NCBI RefSeq assembly: GCF_900103885.1
Contig: NZ_FNIM01000010.1
Location: 18,678 to 82,677, forward strand
Length of the DNA: 64,000 nucleotides
Origin: Actinomyces ruminicola
GTDB taxonomy: Bacteria > Actinomycetota > Actinomycetes > Actinomycetales > Actinomycetaceae
Reading direction: 5' to 3'
This document shows positions 1-8,510 of this stretch, in pieces (position 1 is the first letter of the stretch; every line of letters begins with the position of its first letter). The position numbers and the translations under genes were made by a program. Below the pieces are notes generated by a model. It ran no database searches. It was not told the origin of the DNA and saw nothing but the letters and a program-made list of their open reading frames with translations.

Positions 1-208
1 TGATGATGCCCAGCGCGTAGTTGGTGCCCGCCGCCAGCGGGCTGAGCGCCTCGGGGGCCAGCATCGCGGCGGCGAAGGCCAGCAGGATCAGCAGCGGGAA
101 GACCGTGACGGCGATGTAGGCGGAGCGGTCCTCATCGCTGCGCTTCGCAGGTGCCGGGTGGGAGCCCGTCGGCTCTGGAGAGTACGGGGAATCGACTGGG
201 TTGGTCAT
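1..208 (-). CDS. Membrane transporter, N-terminal part (bile acid:sodium symporter-like), runs off left edge
   Basis: The first 69 residues of a protein that continues beyond the left edge. A hydrophilic leader of about 30 residues is followed by a hydrophobic segment (residues about 34-50, VTVFPLLILLAFAAAML) and the start of a second one (NYALGII). The spacing looks like the first two helices of the bile acid:sodium symporter family, but too little is visible to be certain. The ATG is at 208 and the frame is open to base 1. It lies 63 bp downstream of bioY on the same strand, so the two may share a transcript. Another type of multi-pass carrier is possible. Confidence 0.5.
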   Translation of the reverse strand, partial: MTNPVDSPYSPEPTGSHPAPAKRSDEDRSAYIAVTVFPLLILLAFAAAMLAPEALSPLAAGTNYALGII

Positions 209-271
209 GGTGCAGTCCTATCGCCGCCTACCGCGATGCGGAGGGCCGGTCTCGGCACTCGGGAGCGCGTG

Positions 272-874
272 TCAGCGCAGCGCGGTCGGCCGGGGCAGCA
301 GAGCCGCGGCGAAGGACTTCAGCAGATCACCGATCACGAACGGCGCCAGCCCCATGGCGAGCACCGCGCCCCAAGAGGCGCCGGTGGCGGCCTTCAGCCA
401 GACCAGCCCGGGCGCGTAGACGAGGGCGGAGGCGAGCAGCATGAGGCCGACTCGCACCGCCGACGCACGCAGGGCCGCCATCGCCCCCGCGCCACGGCTG
501 ACGGAGGTGGCACCGGCCCGGCCGGCGAGCAGCGCGGCGAGCCCGTAGCCGAGCACATACCCGAAGGAGGCGGTGATGCCGCCGTTCCCGCCCGCCAGCA
601 CCGGGGCTCCGAGCGCGGCCGCGGCGGCGAACAGGGACACGGCCGCCAGGCCGCGGCGAGAGCCGAGCACCCCGCCCACGCCGAGGGCGGCGAAGGTGCC
701 GAGCGTCACCGGCACCGGGGTGAAGGGCAGGGGTAGGGCGATCTGGCCGATCAGGGCGATGGCGACGGCCCCGCTGAGGACGAGCGCCGCCTCGCGGGCC
801 ACACGGTGGACCCGGGGCGCGGCGGCGGCCGGAGCGGCTTCAACGCGGACAGCAGGACGCGGGTTTGTGCTCAT
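272..874 (-). CDS. bioY: Biotin transporter BioY
   Basis: A 200-residue integral membrane protein of the BioY family, the substrate-binding S component of energy-coupling-factor biotin transporters. The family signature is visible: a first helix ending in PLPFTPVPVTLGTFAAL, then a glycine-rich GSRRGLAAVSLFAAAAALGAPV stretch and the ASFGYVLGY segment; about six hydrophobic segments are present. The frame is open upstream to 982, but the ATG at 874 gives the normal family length, so it is preferred; no clear ribosome site precedes it. No bioM or bioN partner follows directly. The protein may work alone or with a shared ECF module elsewhere. Confidence 0.85.
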   Translation of the reverse strand: MSTNPRPAVRVEAAPAAAAPRVHRVAREAALVLSGAVAIALIGQIALPLPFTPVPVTLGTFAALGVGGVLGSRRGLAAVSLFAAAAALGAPVLAGGNGGITASFGYVLGYGLAALLAGRAGATSVSRGAGAMAALRASAVRVGLMLLASALVYAPGLVWLKAATGASWGAVLAMGLAPFVIGDLLKSFAAALLPRPTALR

Positions 875-1075
875 GCCACTACCGTAGGGGGCGAGGCCTC
901 CACGACGCACCGCCGTTTGCCGCCCGTATCCGCGAGCACATCTTGTGGGATACCTCCAACTCTCGGTTGTAGGACAGCCCACGTGTCAAAGGCCTTCCCC
1001 TACCCGCCCGGGTGAGCACCGCCAACACGCCCAGGCCGGCACCTGTGACACACCGCGGCTGCCAGACCAGGCAGG

Positions 1076-1203
1076 CCTGTCATGGAATGCACCACTTTCA
1101 ACCAGTACTGTCCCCGGCACGCCACATCGAGCCGCATGATTCCGCGGTGACTGCGGGGGCCGCAGAGGAAGGAGACGCAGAAAGTGGTGCACTCCATGAC
1201 AGG
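1076..1203. repeat. Palindromic repeat element, copy A (128 bp)
   Basis: Terminal inverted arms at 1076-1099 and 1180-1203 pair at 23 of 24 positions (left arm begins CCTGTCATGGAATGCACC). The spacer carries CCGCATGAT at 1132-1140, 56 bases from the left end. Two other elements of nearly the same size in this window (17982-18107 and 35253-35377) have the same layout and the same central word. It fills most of the gap between bioY and the lipoprotein gene; nothing else is seen in that gap. Confidence 0.8.
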
Positions 1204-1250
1204 TGTCGGCCTCGAGCGCCGCGTACGCCGCAAGACGCCCAACCGCGGAC

Positions 1251-2603
1251 TCAGGAGACCGTGACACTCCCGGAGGTGGCGCCGGTGGCGGCACCACCGT
1301 TGGTGGTGCTGACGGTGATGGCGGAGGTGGAACCGGCGGTGATGACGCCGTCGAAGCTGGTGGCGTCCATGGTGAGGGTCAGGGTGCCGCCGTTGGAGCC
1401 GGAGCTGCCCCAGCGGTCCTCGTCTGCGGTGGCCAGGCCGCCGGAGGTCTCCAGGGTGCAGCCGGTCAGGGTGGCCTCGGCAGTGGTGTTGGTGACGTAG
1501 AGGATCGGTACGTCCCGACTGCAGGTCAGGGCCACGTTGGTCAGGGCCAGGGTGGAGGCCTCGGTGGCCGCGTCGGCGTCGGCGGCGTCGCCGGACATGG
1601 ACTGGTACAGCATCACTCCCGCGGTCTCGGAGTCGGTGGTGAAGGTCGAGTCGGAGACGGTGGCGTGGTTCTTGCCCTCGACGACGATCGCCTGCCCCTG
1701 CCCCGCGGTTCCGGTCAGGCCGGAGACGGTGATCTCGCCGGTGGAGTAGATGCAGGGCGAGCCGTCGCCGGCGGTGGTGAAGGTGTTGGTGCCGTCCACC
1801 GTCACCGTGCCGGAGCCGCGGTCGGTGGCGACGGCGGCGCAGTGGGCGCCCTCGGTGGTGATGGTGAGGTCGGCGCCGGTGATGGTGCCCGCGTAGGTGG
1901 CGTGCAGGCCACGGGAGGACTCCCCGGTGGTGGCAATGGCACTGGCTGTGACTTCGGCGGTGGCGCCACCGGTGGCGACGACGGCGTTGGCGCCGGAGGC
2001 GTCGGTGGTCAGCGTGGTCTGGTCGACACTGGCACTGCTGGAGTCTCCGACCACCACCACGGCGGAATTGAGCCCGTAGAAGCTGTAGGAGTCGTCCACC
2101 CCGTGCTCGCCGTCGGTGGAGGCGTCGCCGGACTTGTTGATGCGGGCGTTGGTGACGGTGAGGGCGCCGCCGTTGACGACCAGGAAGACGGCCTCGTCGG
2201 CGCTGGTGGATTCGTAGGTGCCACCGTCGATGGTGGCCGTGATGCCGTCCACGATGTAGGCACCGTTCAGGGTGACCTCCTTGTCCCCGATGGAGCCGGT
2301 CCAGGGGCCGGCGGACAGGGCGGTGTTCGAAGCGCTGGCCTCGTGGTACTCGGGGCCGGTGGCGACGTCCGCGTCGGTGGAGGCAGTGGCATCGGTCGTC
2401 GCAGCGGCGGAGTTGCTCGCAGCACCGGAGGCGGCGGAGGCCGACGTACCGGAGGAGCCACACGCGGCCAGCGCCCCGGCCGCAGCCAGGCCGAGGCCGC
2501 CCACCAGCATTGCACGTCTGCGCATGAGGAAGCGGTCGACGGTCACGTCACCGTCCTTGGTGGTTTCGTCGGCGCGGGCGTAGCGGGGGCGATTGAAAGC
2601 CAT
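1251..2603 (-). CDS. Secreted lipoprotein with a Thr/Ser/Ala-rich parallel beta-helix-like body
   Basis: A 450-residue exported protein. Residues 27-48 form a signal with a twin-arginine-like RRRAML start and a lipobox LAAC, so it is probably lipid-anchored outside the cell. The body is built from short repeated strands such as LTVTNARI, VTVDGTNTF, ITVSGLTG and LTLTMDATSF, the pattern of right-handed parallel beta-helix or adhesin-like surface proteins. The start at 2603 is supported by a strong GGAGGAGA site. A role in adhesion or polysaccharide binding is only an inference. It is flanked by repeat element A downstream and by a divergent Nudix gene upstream. Confidence 0.75.
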   Translation of the reverse strand: MAFNRPRYARADETTKDGDVTVDRFLMRRRAMLVGGLGLAAAGALAACGSSGTSASAASGAASNSAAATTDATASTDADVATGPEYHEASASNTALSAGPWTGSIGDKEVTLNGAYIVDGITATIDGGTYESTSADEAVFLVVNGGALTVTNARINKSGDASTDGEHGVDDSYSFYGLNSAVVVVGDSSSASVDQTTLTTDASGANAVVATGGATAEVTASAIATTGESSRGLHATYAGTITGADLTITTEGAHCAAVATDRGSGTVTVDGTNTFTTAGDGSPCIYSTGEITVSGLTGTAGQGQAIVVEGKNHATVSDSTFTTDSETAGVMLYQSMSGDAADADAATEASTLALTNVALTCSRDVPILYVTNTTAEATLTGCTLETSGGLATADEDRWGSSGSNGGTLTLTMDATSFDGVITAGSTSAITVSTTNGGAATGATSGSVTVS

Positions 2604-2776
2604 TGGGATCTCCTCCGAGTGCTGATGCCGCCGCCGGAGAGCGGAGCCCTGGCCCGTTCGCGCCGGAGGCGGCTGGTCGTGTCACCCATCAGTGTGTTCG
2701 CCGTCGATATGGGCGAGCTGTGCGCGCCGTATGGTTACGGCGTGACTTGACGGCCGCGTCCCGGCTGTGGGTCTGC

Positions 2777-2884
2777 AACGCCACTTCACCGTTCAGAACG
2801 CCACTTAGCGCTCTGCTGAGGGCCCCGGGGGGCATTCAACCAGCCACGAACCGGCGTAGTAGACCGCGAAGTGGCGTAGTAGAC
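2777..2884. promoter_or_regulatory. Paired 20-bp-spaced direct repeats between divergent genes (possible operators)
   Basis: The 297-bp gap between the lipoprotein and Nudix genes holds AACGCCACTT at 2777 and again at 2797, and GGCGTAGTAGAC at 2853 and again at 2873. Each pair is spaced exactly 20 bp (about two helix turns). AAGTGGCG at 2869-2876 is the reverse complement of the first motif. This suggests cooperative binding of a regulator. The right pair ends 16 bp before the Nudix start. Confidence 0.4.
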
Positions 2885-2900
2885 GCGCTAGCGTGCCGCC

Positions 2901-3473
2901 ATGCCCGCACTCCCCCTTCACACCGGCCCCGACGACGCCGTGCCCGGCGTCCCCGCCGCGCCCTTCGCGCTGGTACCCGCCGCCTATGTGCTGCTACTGC
3001 GCCCGCGGCAGGACGCCGACCTCACCGCCCCCGGTGCTGCGGGCACCGAGGTGCTGCTGCAGCTGCGCCGCAACACCGGCTTCATGGATGGGCACTGGGC
3101 CGCCGGGATCGCCGGGCACGTCGAGCCCGGCGAGTCGGTGACCGCGGCGGCGGTGCGCGAGGGCGCCGAGGAGCTGGGCGTCGTCGTCGACCCCGTTGAC
3201 CTCGCCCCGCTGACCGCCATGCACCGCTCCAATGCGGTCGGCGGGCCGGCGCTGGAGCAGCGCGTGGACTTCTTCTTCACCCTCACCCGCTGGCGCGGCC
3301 GCCCCACCATCCAGGAGCCCGACAAGAGCGGCGGCCTGGCCTGGTTCGCACTGGGCGCCCTGCCCGAGCCGATCCCGCCGCACGAGCTCGCGGCGCTGCG
3401 GCTCCTGACCGGCGCCCTCGACGGCGGGCGGCCGGTCCCGGCTATCACCACCTTCGGCTTCGCCGGAGACTGA
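2901..3473 (+). CDS. Nudix hydrolase
   Basis: A 190-residue Nudix protein that would hydrolyse a nucleoside diphosphate linked to another moiety. The complete Nudix box is at about residues 72-94, starting GHVEPGE and ending REGAEELGV, with the metal-binding glutamates of GX5EX7REUXEEXGU in place. It is preceded by a substrate-side motif LLQLRRNTGFMDGHW, found in a subgroup of actinobacterial pyrophosphohydrolases. The substrate cannot be read from the sequence. It is divergent from the lipoprotein gene, convergent with the FMN reductase gene, and shares a strong hairpin terminator with the latter. The ATG at 2901 is only 11 bases after the start of GCTAGCGTGCC, with no strong ribosome site. 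Confidence 0.88.
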   Translation: MPALPLHTGPDDAVPGVPAAPFALVPAAYVLLLRPRQDADLTAPGAAGTEVLLQLRRNTGFMDGHWAAGIAGHVEPGESVTAAAVREGAEELGVVVDPVDLAPLTAMHRSNAVGGPALEQRVDFFFTLTRWRGRPTIQEPDKSGGLAWFALGALPEPIPPHELAALRLLTGALDGGRPVPAITTFGFAGD

Positions 3474-3504
3474 CGCCCGCGCCGAGACCGGCAGGCCGAA
3501 ACGA

Positions 3505-3540
3505 GGGGCGGGGCCCGGACCAGTGTCCGTGCCCCGCCCC
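3505..3540. terminator. Bidirectional hairpin terminator
   Basis: GGGGCGGGGC (3505-3514) pairs with GCCCCGCCCC (3531-3540), with an inner CGGAC/GTCCG stem and a CAGT loop. It lies between the convergent Nudix and FMN reductase genes. Confidence 0.75.
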
Positions 3541-3624
3541 GATGCCGGACCCTCCCGGGCCGGCCTCACGCGCTCGCGCCGCCGCCGAGCCGCCTGGCCC
3601 GGCGCTCGGGCCGGCTGCGGCCGT

Positions 3625-4191
3625 TCAGGCCTTGCGCGCGTTGATGGAGGCGACCACCGCGTCCAGCGTGGCCGCGAGCTCACCGTCGCGCAGGTCGGCC
3701 GGGGTGAAGGTGCTCATGTCCGCCGAGGCGTCCACGTACAGCATCAGCTGCACGGCCGGGGAGACGGTGTGCATGCTCCAACCGCCCAGGACGGTGCGCC
3801 ACTGCTCGACGGCGCGGATGGCGCCGTCGCCGGAGTACCCGACGAAGCCGACGGTCTTGTTCTGGAACTCGGAGAACAGGTGGTCGGTGGCGTTCTTGAA
3901 GGCGCCGGGGATGCCGTGGTCGTACTCGGAGGTGACGAACACGAAGCCGTCCTGGGAGTCGATGGCCTCGGACCAGGCCTGCACCCGCGGGTCGTCATAC
4001 TGCTTGTTCGCCATGGCGGGCGGCACCGGCGAGGTGAACAGGGGCAGGTCGAAGGACTTGACGTCGATGATGGAGTAGTGGGCGTCGCCGCGGGCGCGCG
4101 CGTGCTCGAGCACCCACTCGGCGATCTGCTCACCGAGGCGGACCTCCCGCACCGATCCGAGGACGATCCCGATCTTGGGCTTGTTGGTCAT
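3625..4191 (-). CDS. NADPH-dependent FMN reductase family protein
   Basis: A 188-residue flavodoxin-fold oxidoreductase of the NADPH-dependent FMN reductase (NAD(P)H:quinone/azo reductase) family. Near the N-terminus it has the phosphate-binding loop IGIVLGSVREVRLGEQIA, and at about residue 80 the flavin-contact motif TSEYDHGIPGAFKNATDHL, typical of the family. It would reduce FMN or quinones in the cytoplasm with NADPH. The ATG at 4191 is preferred over an upstream in-frame start at 4254 because GAAGGGAGC precedes it and the family motif begins a few residues later. It converges with the Nudix gene. Confidence 0.88.
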   Translation of the reverse strand: MTNKPKIGIVLGSVREVRLGEQIAEWVLEHARARGDAHYSIIDVKSFDLPLFTSPVPPAMANKQYDDPRVQAWSEAIDSQDGFVFVTSEYDHGIPGAFKNATDHLFSEFQNKTVGFVGYSGDGAIRAVEQWRTVLGGWSMHTVSPAVQLMLYVDASADMSTFTPADLRDGELAATLDAVVASINARKA

Positions 4192-4339
4192 GGAGTTGCT
4201 CCCTTCAGGCCAGAGCCCGCCCGGGTCCGGGCGGCATACGGCCCAACTCAACACGGACGCCGAGGCCTAGGCCAGCGAAACCGCACGTTGACATCGTCAC
4301 ACCACCGTTATGCCCACGCCGACCGCTCCGCGCCGCTTC

Positions 4340-5287
4340 TCAGAGTCCGAGGAACTCCATGATGTCGGGCAGCTCCCGGCGCGCCTGGGCCAGGCCGGCC
4401 TCGTAGGCGCTGACCACACGGTCATAGCGCAGCTCGCCGTTCTCGATCGACATGCGGTCAGGCTGGAACAGGTAGACGCGCCCCTGCCGACGCCCCCGCT
4501 CCAGCTCCTCGATAGTCCGGTTGTAGCCGTCGGGCCGGTTGATGATGGCCTCGGCCACCTCGGGCTGCTTGTAGAACATGCGCCGGTAGGCGGCGGGGCG
4601 CTTCTCGGCGGGCTTGCGGTAGCCGGCCGGCCGGGTGGAGACCACGAGCATGCGCTCGTAGCCGTCGGCCGCGGCGGCGTCCGTGGCGAAGCCGCCGGTG
4701 GGGCCGAGCGCGCCGTCCAGGTAGGGAACGCCGTCGATGTGGACGGTGGGCATGAGCAGCGGCATGGACGACGACGCCTGGCAGCGCACCAGCAGGTCCT
4801 CCATGACGTCCATGTCCTCCAGGCCCCAGTAGACCTCCTCACCGGTGTCGCAGCGGAAGGAGCCGATGCGCACGGTCGCCTCAGAGGCCTTGAAGGTCTC
4901 CCAGTCGAAGGGGAACAGCTCCCCGGGCAGGGAGGTGTGCTGGTAGATGTGCTCGGAGTTGAAGTAGCCCTGGCCGCGGGCGAAGCTGCCCCAGCCGCCG
5001 GCGTCCGGGTCGGTGGTGAGCCCGACGAAGGCCTCCCGGGTGCGCCAAAGGTCGCGGGAGACCATGTTGACGGTGTTCGTGGATCCGGCGGAGATGCCGC
5101 CCACCCAGGGGAAGAACAGCCCCTCCTCCAGCAGCACCTGCACCAGCGCCGCGGTGTAGGTGCCACGCATGCCGCCGCCCTCGAAGACGAGGGCGACGTC
5201 GTCGATGCGCCGGGTGATCGGGGCGGGCGCGTGAGCGGGATCCCCGTAGGGCACGGGGCGGGACGGGGCGAGGGTCGAGATGGTCAT
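4340..5287 (-). CDS. Patatin-like phospholipase
   Basis: A 315-residue patatin-fold serine lipase. The oxyanion loop GGGMRGTY is at about residue 38, the nucleophile elbow GISAGS at about residue 64, and the catalytic aspartate in DGALGP at about residue 192, so the Ser-Asp dyad is complete. Family members deacylate phospholipids or other acyl esters. There is no signal peptide, so it is probably cytoplasmic or peripherally membrane-bound. It stands alone between a convergent-side reductase gene and a divergent Old Yellow Enzyme gene. The ATG at 5287 is the first start in the frame. Confidence 0.88.
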   Translation of the reverse strand: MTISTLAPSRPVPYGDPAHAPAPITRRIDDVALVFEGGGMRGTYTAALVQVLLEEGLFFPWVGGISAGSTNTVNMVSRDLWRTREAFVGLTTDPDAGGWGSFARGQGYFNSEHIYQHTSLPGELFPFDWETFKASEATVRIGSFRCDTGEEVYWGLEDMDVMEDLLVRCQASSSMPLLMPTVHIDGVPYLDGALGPTGGFATDAAAADGYERMLVVSTRPAGYRKPAEKRPAAYRRMFYKQPEVAEAIINRPDGYNRTIEELERGRRQGRVYLFQPDRMSIENGELRYDRVVSAYEAGLAQARRELPDIMEFLGL

Positions 5288-5486
5288 GATGGTCCCAGGC
5301 TATCGAGGCGCGGCGGGAGGGCGCAGTGATCCCGGACGCATCCCACCCGGCCGACGGCGAGCGCGCCCGGGCTCCGGTGGCCGCGGTGACGGGGTGCCCT
5401 CCGCCCGTCCCGACGACGGCTCGCCCATGCCACGCTCTCCCCGCCGCCCCCTGGCCGCCGACGTCGGCCGCGCGTAGCGTTACGCC

Positions 5487-6602
5487 ATGGCATACCCTCA
5501 GCTGCTTCAGCCCCTCGCCCTGCGCTCTCTCGCCGCCCGCAACCGTCTCTGGCTCCCGCCCATGTGCATGTACTCGGTCACCGCCGAGGACGGCGTCGTC
5601 ACCGACTGGCACGTGGTGCACTACGGCTCCCGCGCCCAGGGCGGCTTCGGCACCATCATTGTGGAGGCCAGCGCCGTCACCCCGGAGGGCCGCCTGTCCC
5701 CCAACGACCTCGGCCTGTGGGACGACGCCCAAGTCGCCGGCCACCGCCGCATCGTCGAGGCCATTCACGCCGGTGGCGCGCTGGCCGGCGTGCAGCTCGG
5801 CCACGGCGGCCGCAAGGCGGGCACGCCCCCGTGGCGCCCCGCCGTCGAGGGGGCGCGCTCGGGCACCCTGCCCGGCTGGAACCTGGTGGCGCCGAGCGCG
5901 GCGGCCTACCCGGAGCACGCCACGCCGCGGGCGCTGACGACCACCGAGATCGCCGACACCGTGCAGGCCTTCGCCGATGCCGCCCGCCGCGCGGTGGCGG
6001 CAGGCTACGACGTGATCGAGTTGCACGGCGCCCACGGCTACCTGATCCACCAGTTCCTCTCGCCGCTGTCCAACACGCGCACCGACGCCTACGGCGGCTC
6101 GGCCGAGGGAAGGCGCCGCTTCGCCCTGGAGACGGCCCAGGCGGTGCGCGAGGCCATTGGCGAGGAGAAGGTCCTCGACATCCGCCTGTCGGCCACCGAC
6201 TGGGCCGAGGGCGGGCTCACGGGAGACGACACCGCCGAGCTCGCCCGGCAGCTGGTGGCGGTCGGCGTGGACGTGCTGCACGTGTCCACCGGCGGGAACG
6301 TGCCCGCGAAGGTGCCGGTGGGACCCGGCTACCAGGTCCCCTTCGCCGGCCAGGTCAAGCACGCCGTCGCCGGCATGACGACGCCGGGCGGCGGGCAGCC
6401 GCAGGTGGTCGCGGTGGGCCTCATCGACTCCGGCCTGCAGGCCGAGCAGATCCTGGTGGCCGGCCTGGCCGACGCCGTCGCCACGGGCCGCGGCGCGCTG
6501 CGCGACCCGTACCTGCCGGTGCGCTGGGCTCACGAGCTGGGCGTTAACGACTGGCAGGCCGCGCACCTGCCGGTCCAGTACTGGCGCGGCGCCTGGCGCT
6601 GA
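5487..6602 (+). CDS. NADH:flavin oxidoreductase, Old Yellow Enzyme family (YqjM-like)
   Basis: A 371-residue TIM-barrel flavoprotein that reduces activated C=C bonds using FMN and NAD(P)H. The N-terminal PPMCMYS places it in the YqjM-type thermophilic-like subgroup, where this cysteine tunes the flavin. The substrate-binding pair appears in ELHGAHGYLIHQFLSPLSN, followed by TDAYGGS, and the phosphate site is near VAVGLIDS and GRGALRDP. The length is normal. A hairpin about 20 bp after the stop probably terminates it; the same hairpin originally served the interrupted zinc-ribbon gene arriving from the right. Confidence 0.9.
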   Translation: MAYPQLLQPLALRSLAARNRLWLPPMCMYSVTAEDGVVTDWHVVHYGSRAQGGFGTIIVEASAVTPEGRLSPNDLGLWDDAQVAGHRRIVEAIHAGGALAGVQLGHGGRKAGTPPWRPAVEGARSGTLPGWNLVAPSAAAYPEHATPRALTTTEIADTVQAFADAARRAVAAGYDVIELHGAHGYLIHQFLSPLSNTRTDAYGGSAEGRRRFALETAQAVREAIGEEKVLDIRLSATDWAEGGLTGDDTAELARQLVAVGVDVLHVSTGGNVPAKVPVGPGYQVPFAGQVKHAVAGMTTPGGGQPQVVAVGLIDSGLQAEQILVAGLADAVATGRGALRDPYLPVRWAHELGVNDWQAAHLPVQYWRGAWR

Positions 6603-6620
6603 GACGTTGTCAAGAAGCAA

Positions 6621-6658
6621 AAGCAGTGGGGCCAACGGTGCCGTCGGTCCCACTGCTT
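6621..6658. terminator. Bidirectional hairpin terminator
   Basis: AAGCAGTGGGGCC (6621-6633) pairs with GGTCCCACTGCTT (6646-6658) at 12 of 13 positions. It follows the Old Yellow Enzyme gene. On the minus strand it directly follows the reconstructed TGA of the interrupted zinc-ribbon gene. Confidence 0.7.
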
Positions 6659-6675
6659 CAGTCACGTCGAACTTT

Positions 6676-7596
6676 GGGTGTTATTCATGGGGGTGTGGGG
6701 TTGGGTGAGGGTCGTGTCGTTGTTGGGGCATCGGTCGCCGGGCGGGAGGATCGGGGTGTTACTACTCGATTCTCCTGTGGAGGCGACCGATGCGGTATGG
6801 GTCTACAACCGGGCTGGCCGGGGCTGATGTTGATGAGCTGGCCGAGCGGGTTCAGCAGATCCTGGACGGTCGGGGCACGAGCCTGGGCCGGCACCTGCTT
6901 GGTGTGCGCAGGCAGGTAGAGCTGGTGCTGATGCTGCTGTGCCAGAACATCTCCCAGACGCTGGCCGTCGATCTGGTTGGCGTGTCCCAGCCCACCGTGT
7001 CCCGCATCTTCAGGCGCATCAAGCCGCTACTGACACAGGCGCTGGCGATGACCGGTATCAGCCTGGAGGCGGCCATCACACAGGGCCATCTGCTGCTGAT
7101 CGACGGAACCTACACCCCCACCGGCAACCGGCCGGGAGCGGGCAAGGACACCGCCAAGGCCAACTTCTCCACCAAGCACCACTGCCAGTGCCTGTCCGTC
7201 CAGGTCGCCGCCACCACCGGCGGCCAGCTGGTGGCAGTGTCCGGCCCGATGCCCGGCTCCCGTCATGAGAGCGCCGCCCTGGAACTGTGCGGCTGGGCCG
7301 ACGCGCTGGACACCCAGGACGCAGACTGGATCGCCGACACCGTCCACACCGCCGACGGAGCACCGACCCCCATCAAGAAGACCCCCGGGCAGCCCCGCCC
7401 GCAGTGGGTCAAGCAGTGGGCCGCCAAGTCTCCTACATCCGCTCCGTCGTAGAACACGCCATCGCCGCCCTGAAGAACTGGACGATCCTGTCAACCGGCT
7501 ACCGCCACCGCCTGAACGAACTACCCGACACCATCACCCTGGCCACCAAACTCGAACTCTACCGAACCGGATGGTAAAATCACATGTAGAACACCC
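6676..7596 (+). mobile_element. IS5-family insertion sequence (921 bp)
   Basis: The left end GGGTGTTATTCATG and the right end, whose reverse complement is GGGTGTTCTACATG (7583-7596), match at 12 of 14 positions and bracket a single transposase gene. The size, the end structure and the 3-bp duplication fit the IS5 superfamily. Confidence 0.75.
6790..7577 (+). pseudogene. IS5-family transposase, frameshifted near the C-terminus
   Basis: The first frame (6790-7452) carries an HTH-like stretch QNISQTLAVDLVGVSQPTVS, then the DDE residues in LLIDGTYTPTGN and DWIADT. The last block with the catalytic glutamate, SYIRSVVEHAIAALKNW, lies in another frame that stops at 7577. The shift falls at about 7425-7430, in TGGGCCGCCAAG. 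No obvious slippery heptamer is present, so decay is more likely than programmed frameshifting. The first 27 residues are shared with the truncated inverted copy at the right end of the composite element. Confidence 0.8.
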
Positions 7597-7643
7597 TTAT
7601 ATGACCCCCACTATAAGTGCAATGAGAATTGTAGGAGGTTAGC

Positions 7644-8336
7644 ATGAAAACGATAGGACTGATTGGCGGAATGAGTTGGGAGAGCACTGTTACATATTAC
7701 CAAGTAATTAACGAAACGATCAGGAGGGAACTTGGCGGGCTTCATTCTGCGAAAACTCTGTTGTATAGCGTAGACTTTGATCAAATTGAAAAATACCAGG
7801 CAAGTGGCGAGTGGGATAAGAGTGCCGAAACACTATCTGATGCGGCGGTACGGCTGGAAAAGGCGGGAGCCGATTTTATCGTTATTTGCACGAATACCAT
7901 GCACAAGGTTGCCCCGCAAATGAGCGAGCACATTTCCATCCCAATAATTCATATTGCGGAAGCAACGGCGGATAGGTTAAAAGAGCAAGGAATCACGACC
8001 GTTGGGCTATTGGGAACAAAATATACAATGACACAGGAGTTCTATAAGGCAAAGCTAACAGAAACGGGAATTCGTGTGCTAATTCCGAATGAAGAGGATG
8101 TGGAAACTATCAACTCCGTGATTTACGACGAGCTTTGTTTAGGAAATATCCGTCAGGAGTCGAAATCCAAGTATCTTGCTATCATCGATAAGTTGGCAGA
8201 TAAAGGTGCGCAGGGCGTGATTCTCGGTTGCACGGAAATAGGACTGCTCGTCCAGCAAGAGGATACCGACTTACCTGTTTTCGATACCACATTGATTCAT
8301 GCCGAAAAAGCAGCACTTTCTTCCATCGACGATTAA
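7644..8336 (+). CDS. Aspartate/glutamate racemase family protein, low-GC cargo gene
   Basis: A complete 230-residue member of the Asp/Glu racemase superfamily (RacX/YgeA type), which interconverts L- and D-amino acids without a cofactor. It begins IGLIGGMSWESTVTYYQ and has both catalytic cysteines in place: CTNTMH at about residue 83 and GCTEIGLL at about residue 192. A GTAGGAGG ribosome site precedes the ATG. Base composition is much more AT-rich than all neighbours (codons such as AAA, ATA, GAA dominate), as in Bacillota genes, so it was probably transferred recently. It sits between the IS5-like element and the IS1595 remnant. The substrate is unknown; broad-specificity D-amino-acid production is plausible. 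Confidence 0.9.
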   Translation: MKTIGLIGGMSWESTVTYYQVINETIRRELGGLHSAKTLLYSVDFDQIEKYQASGEWDKSAETLSDAAVRLEKAGADFIVICTNTMHKVAPQMSEHISIPIIHIAEATADRLKEQGITTVGLLGTKYTMTQEFYKAKLTETGIRVLIPNEEDVETINSVIYDELCLGNIRQESKSKYLAIIDKLADKGAQGVILGCTEIGLLVQQEDTDLPVFDTTLIHAEKAALSSIDD

Positions 8337-8510
8337 ATCAAAGTCCAATTTAAGGCAAAAAGGGGCTCCCTTTCGTTGCCAATGGTGGGTGGTGTTTAGC
8401 AGCGCCATGGGCGTGGGTGGCTGTCGGGTTGCAGTGTGCCCGGCAGGGCGCGTGGGCCCTGTGCGCCTTTGGGGTGGTTGGTGTTGCGCGATGGGTCCTG
8501 TACGAGGTTC

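Noticed and set aside
875..1075. Possible riboswitch or BirA-type operator upstream of bioY
   Set aside because: TTGTGG and TTGTAGG words occur but do not form the inverted operator or a conserved riboswitch core.
1203..2750. Long open frame antisense to the lipoprotein gene
   Set aside because: Gly/Val-rich shadow translation produced by high GC; the minus strand has a signal peptide, lipobox and strong ribosome site.
4881..6665. Long minus-strand frame across the patatin and Old Yellow Enzyme genes
   Set aside because: It spans two clearly real genes on different strands and shows no domain; a GC-rich shadow.
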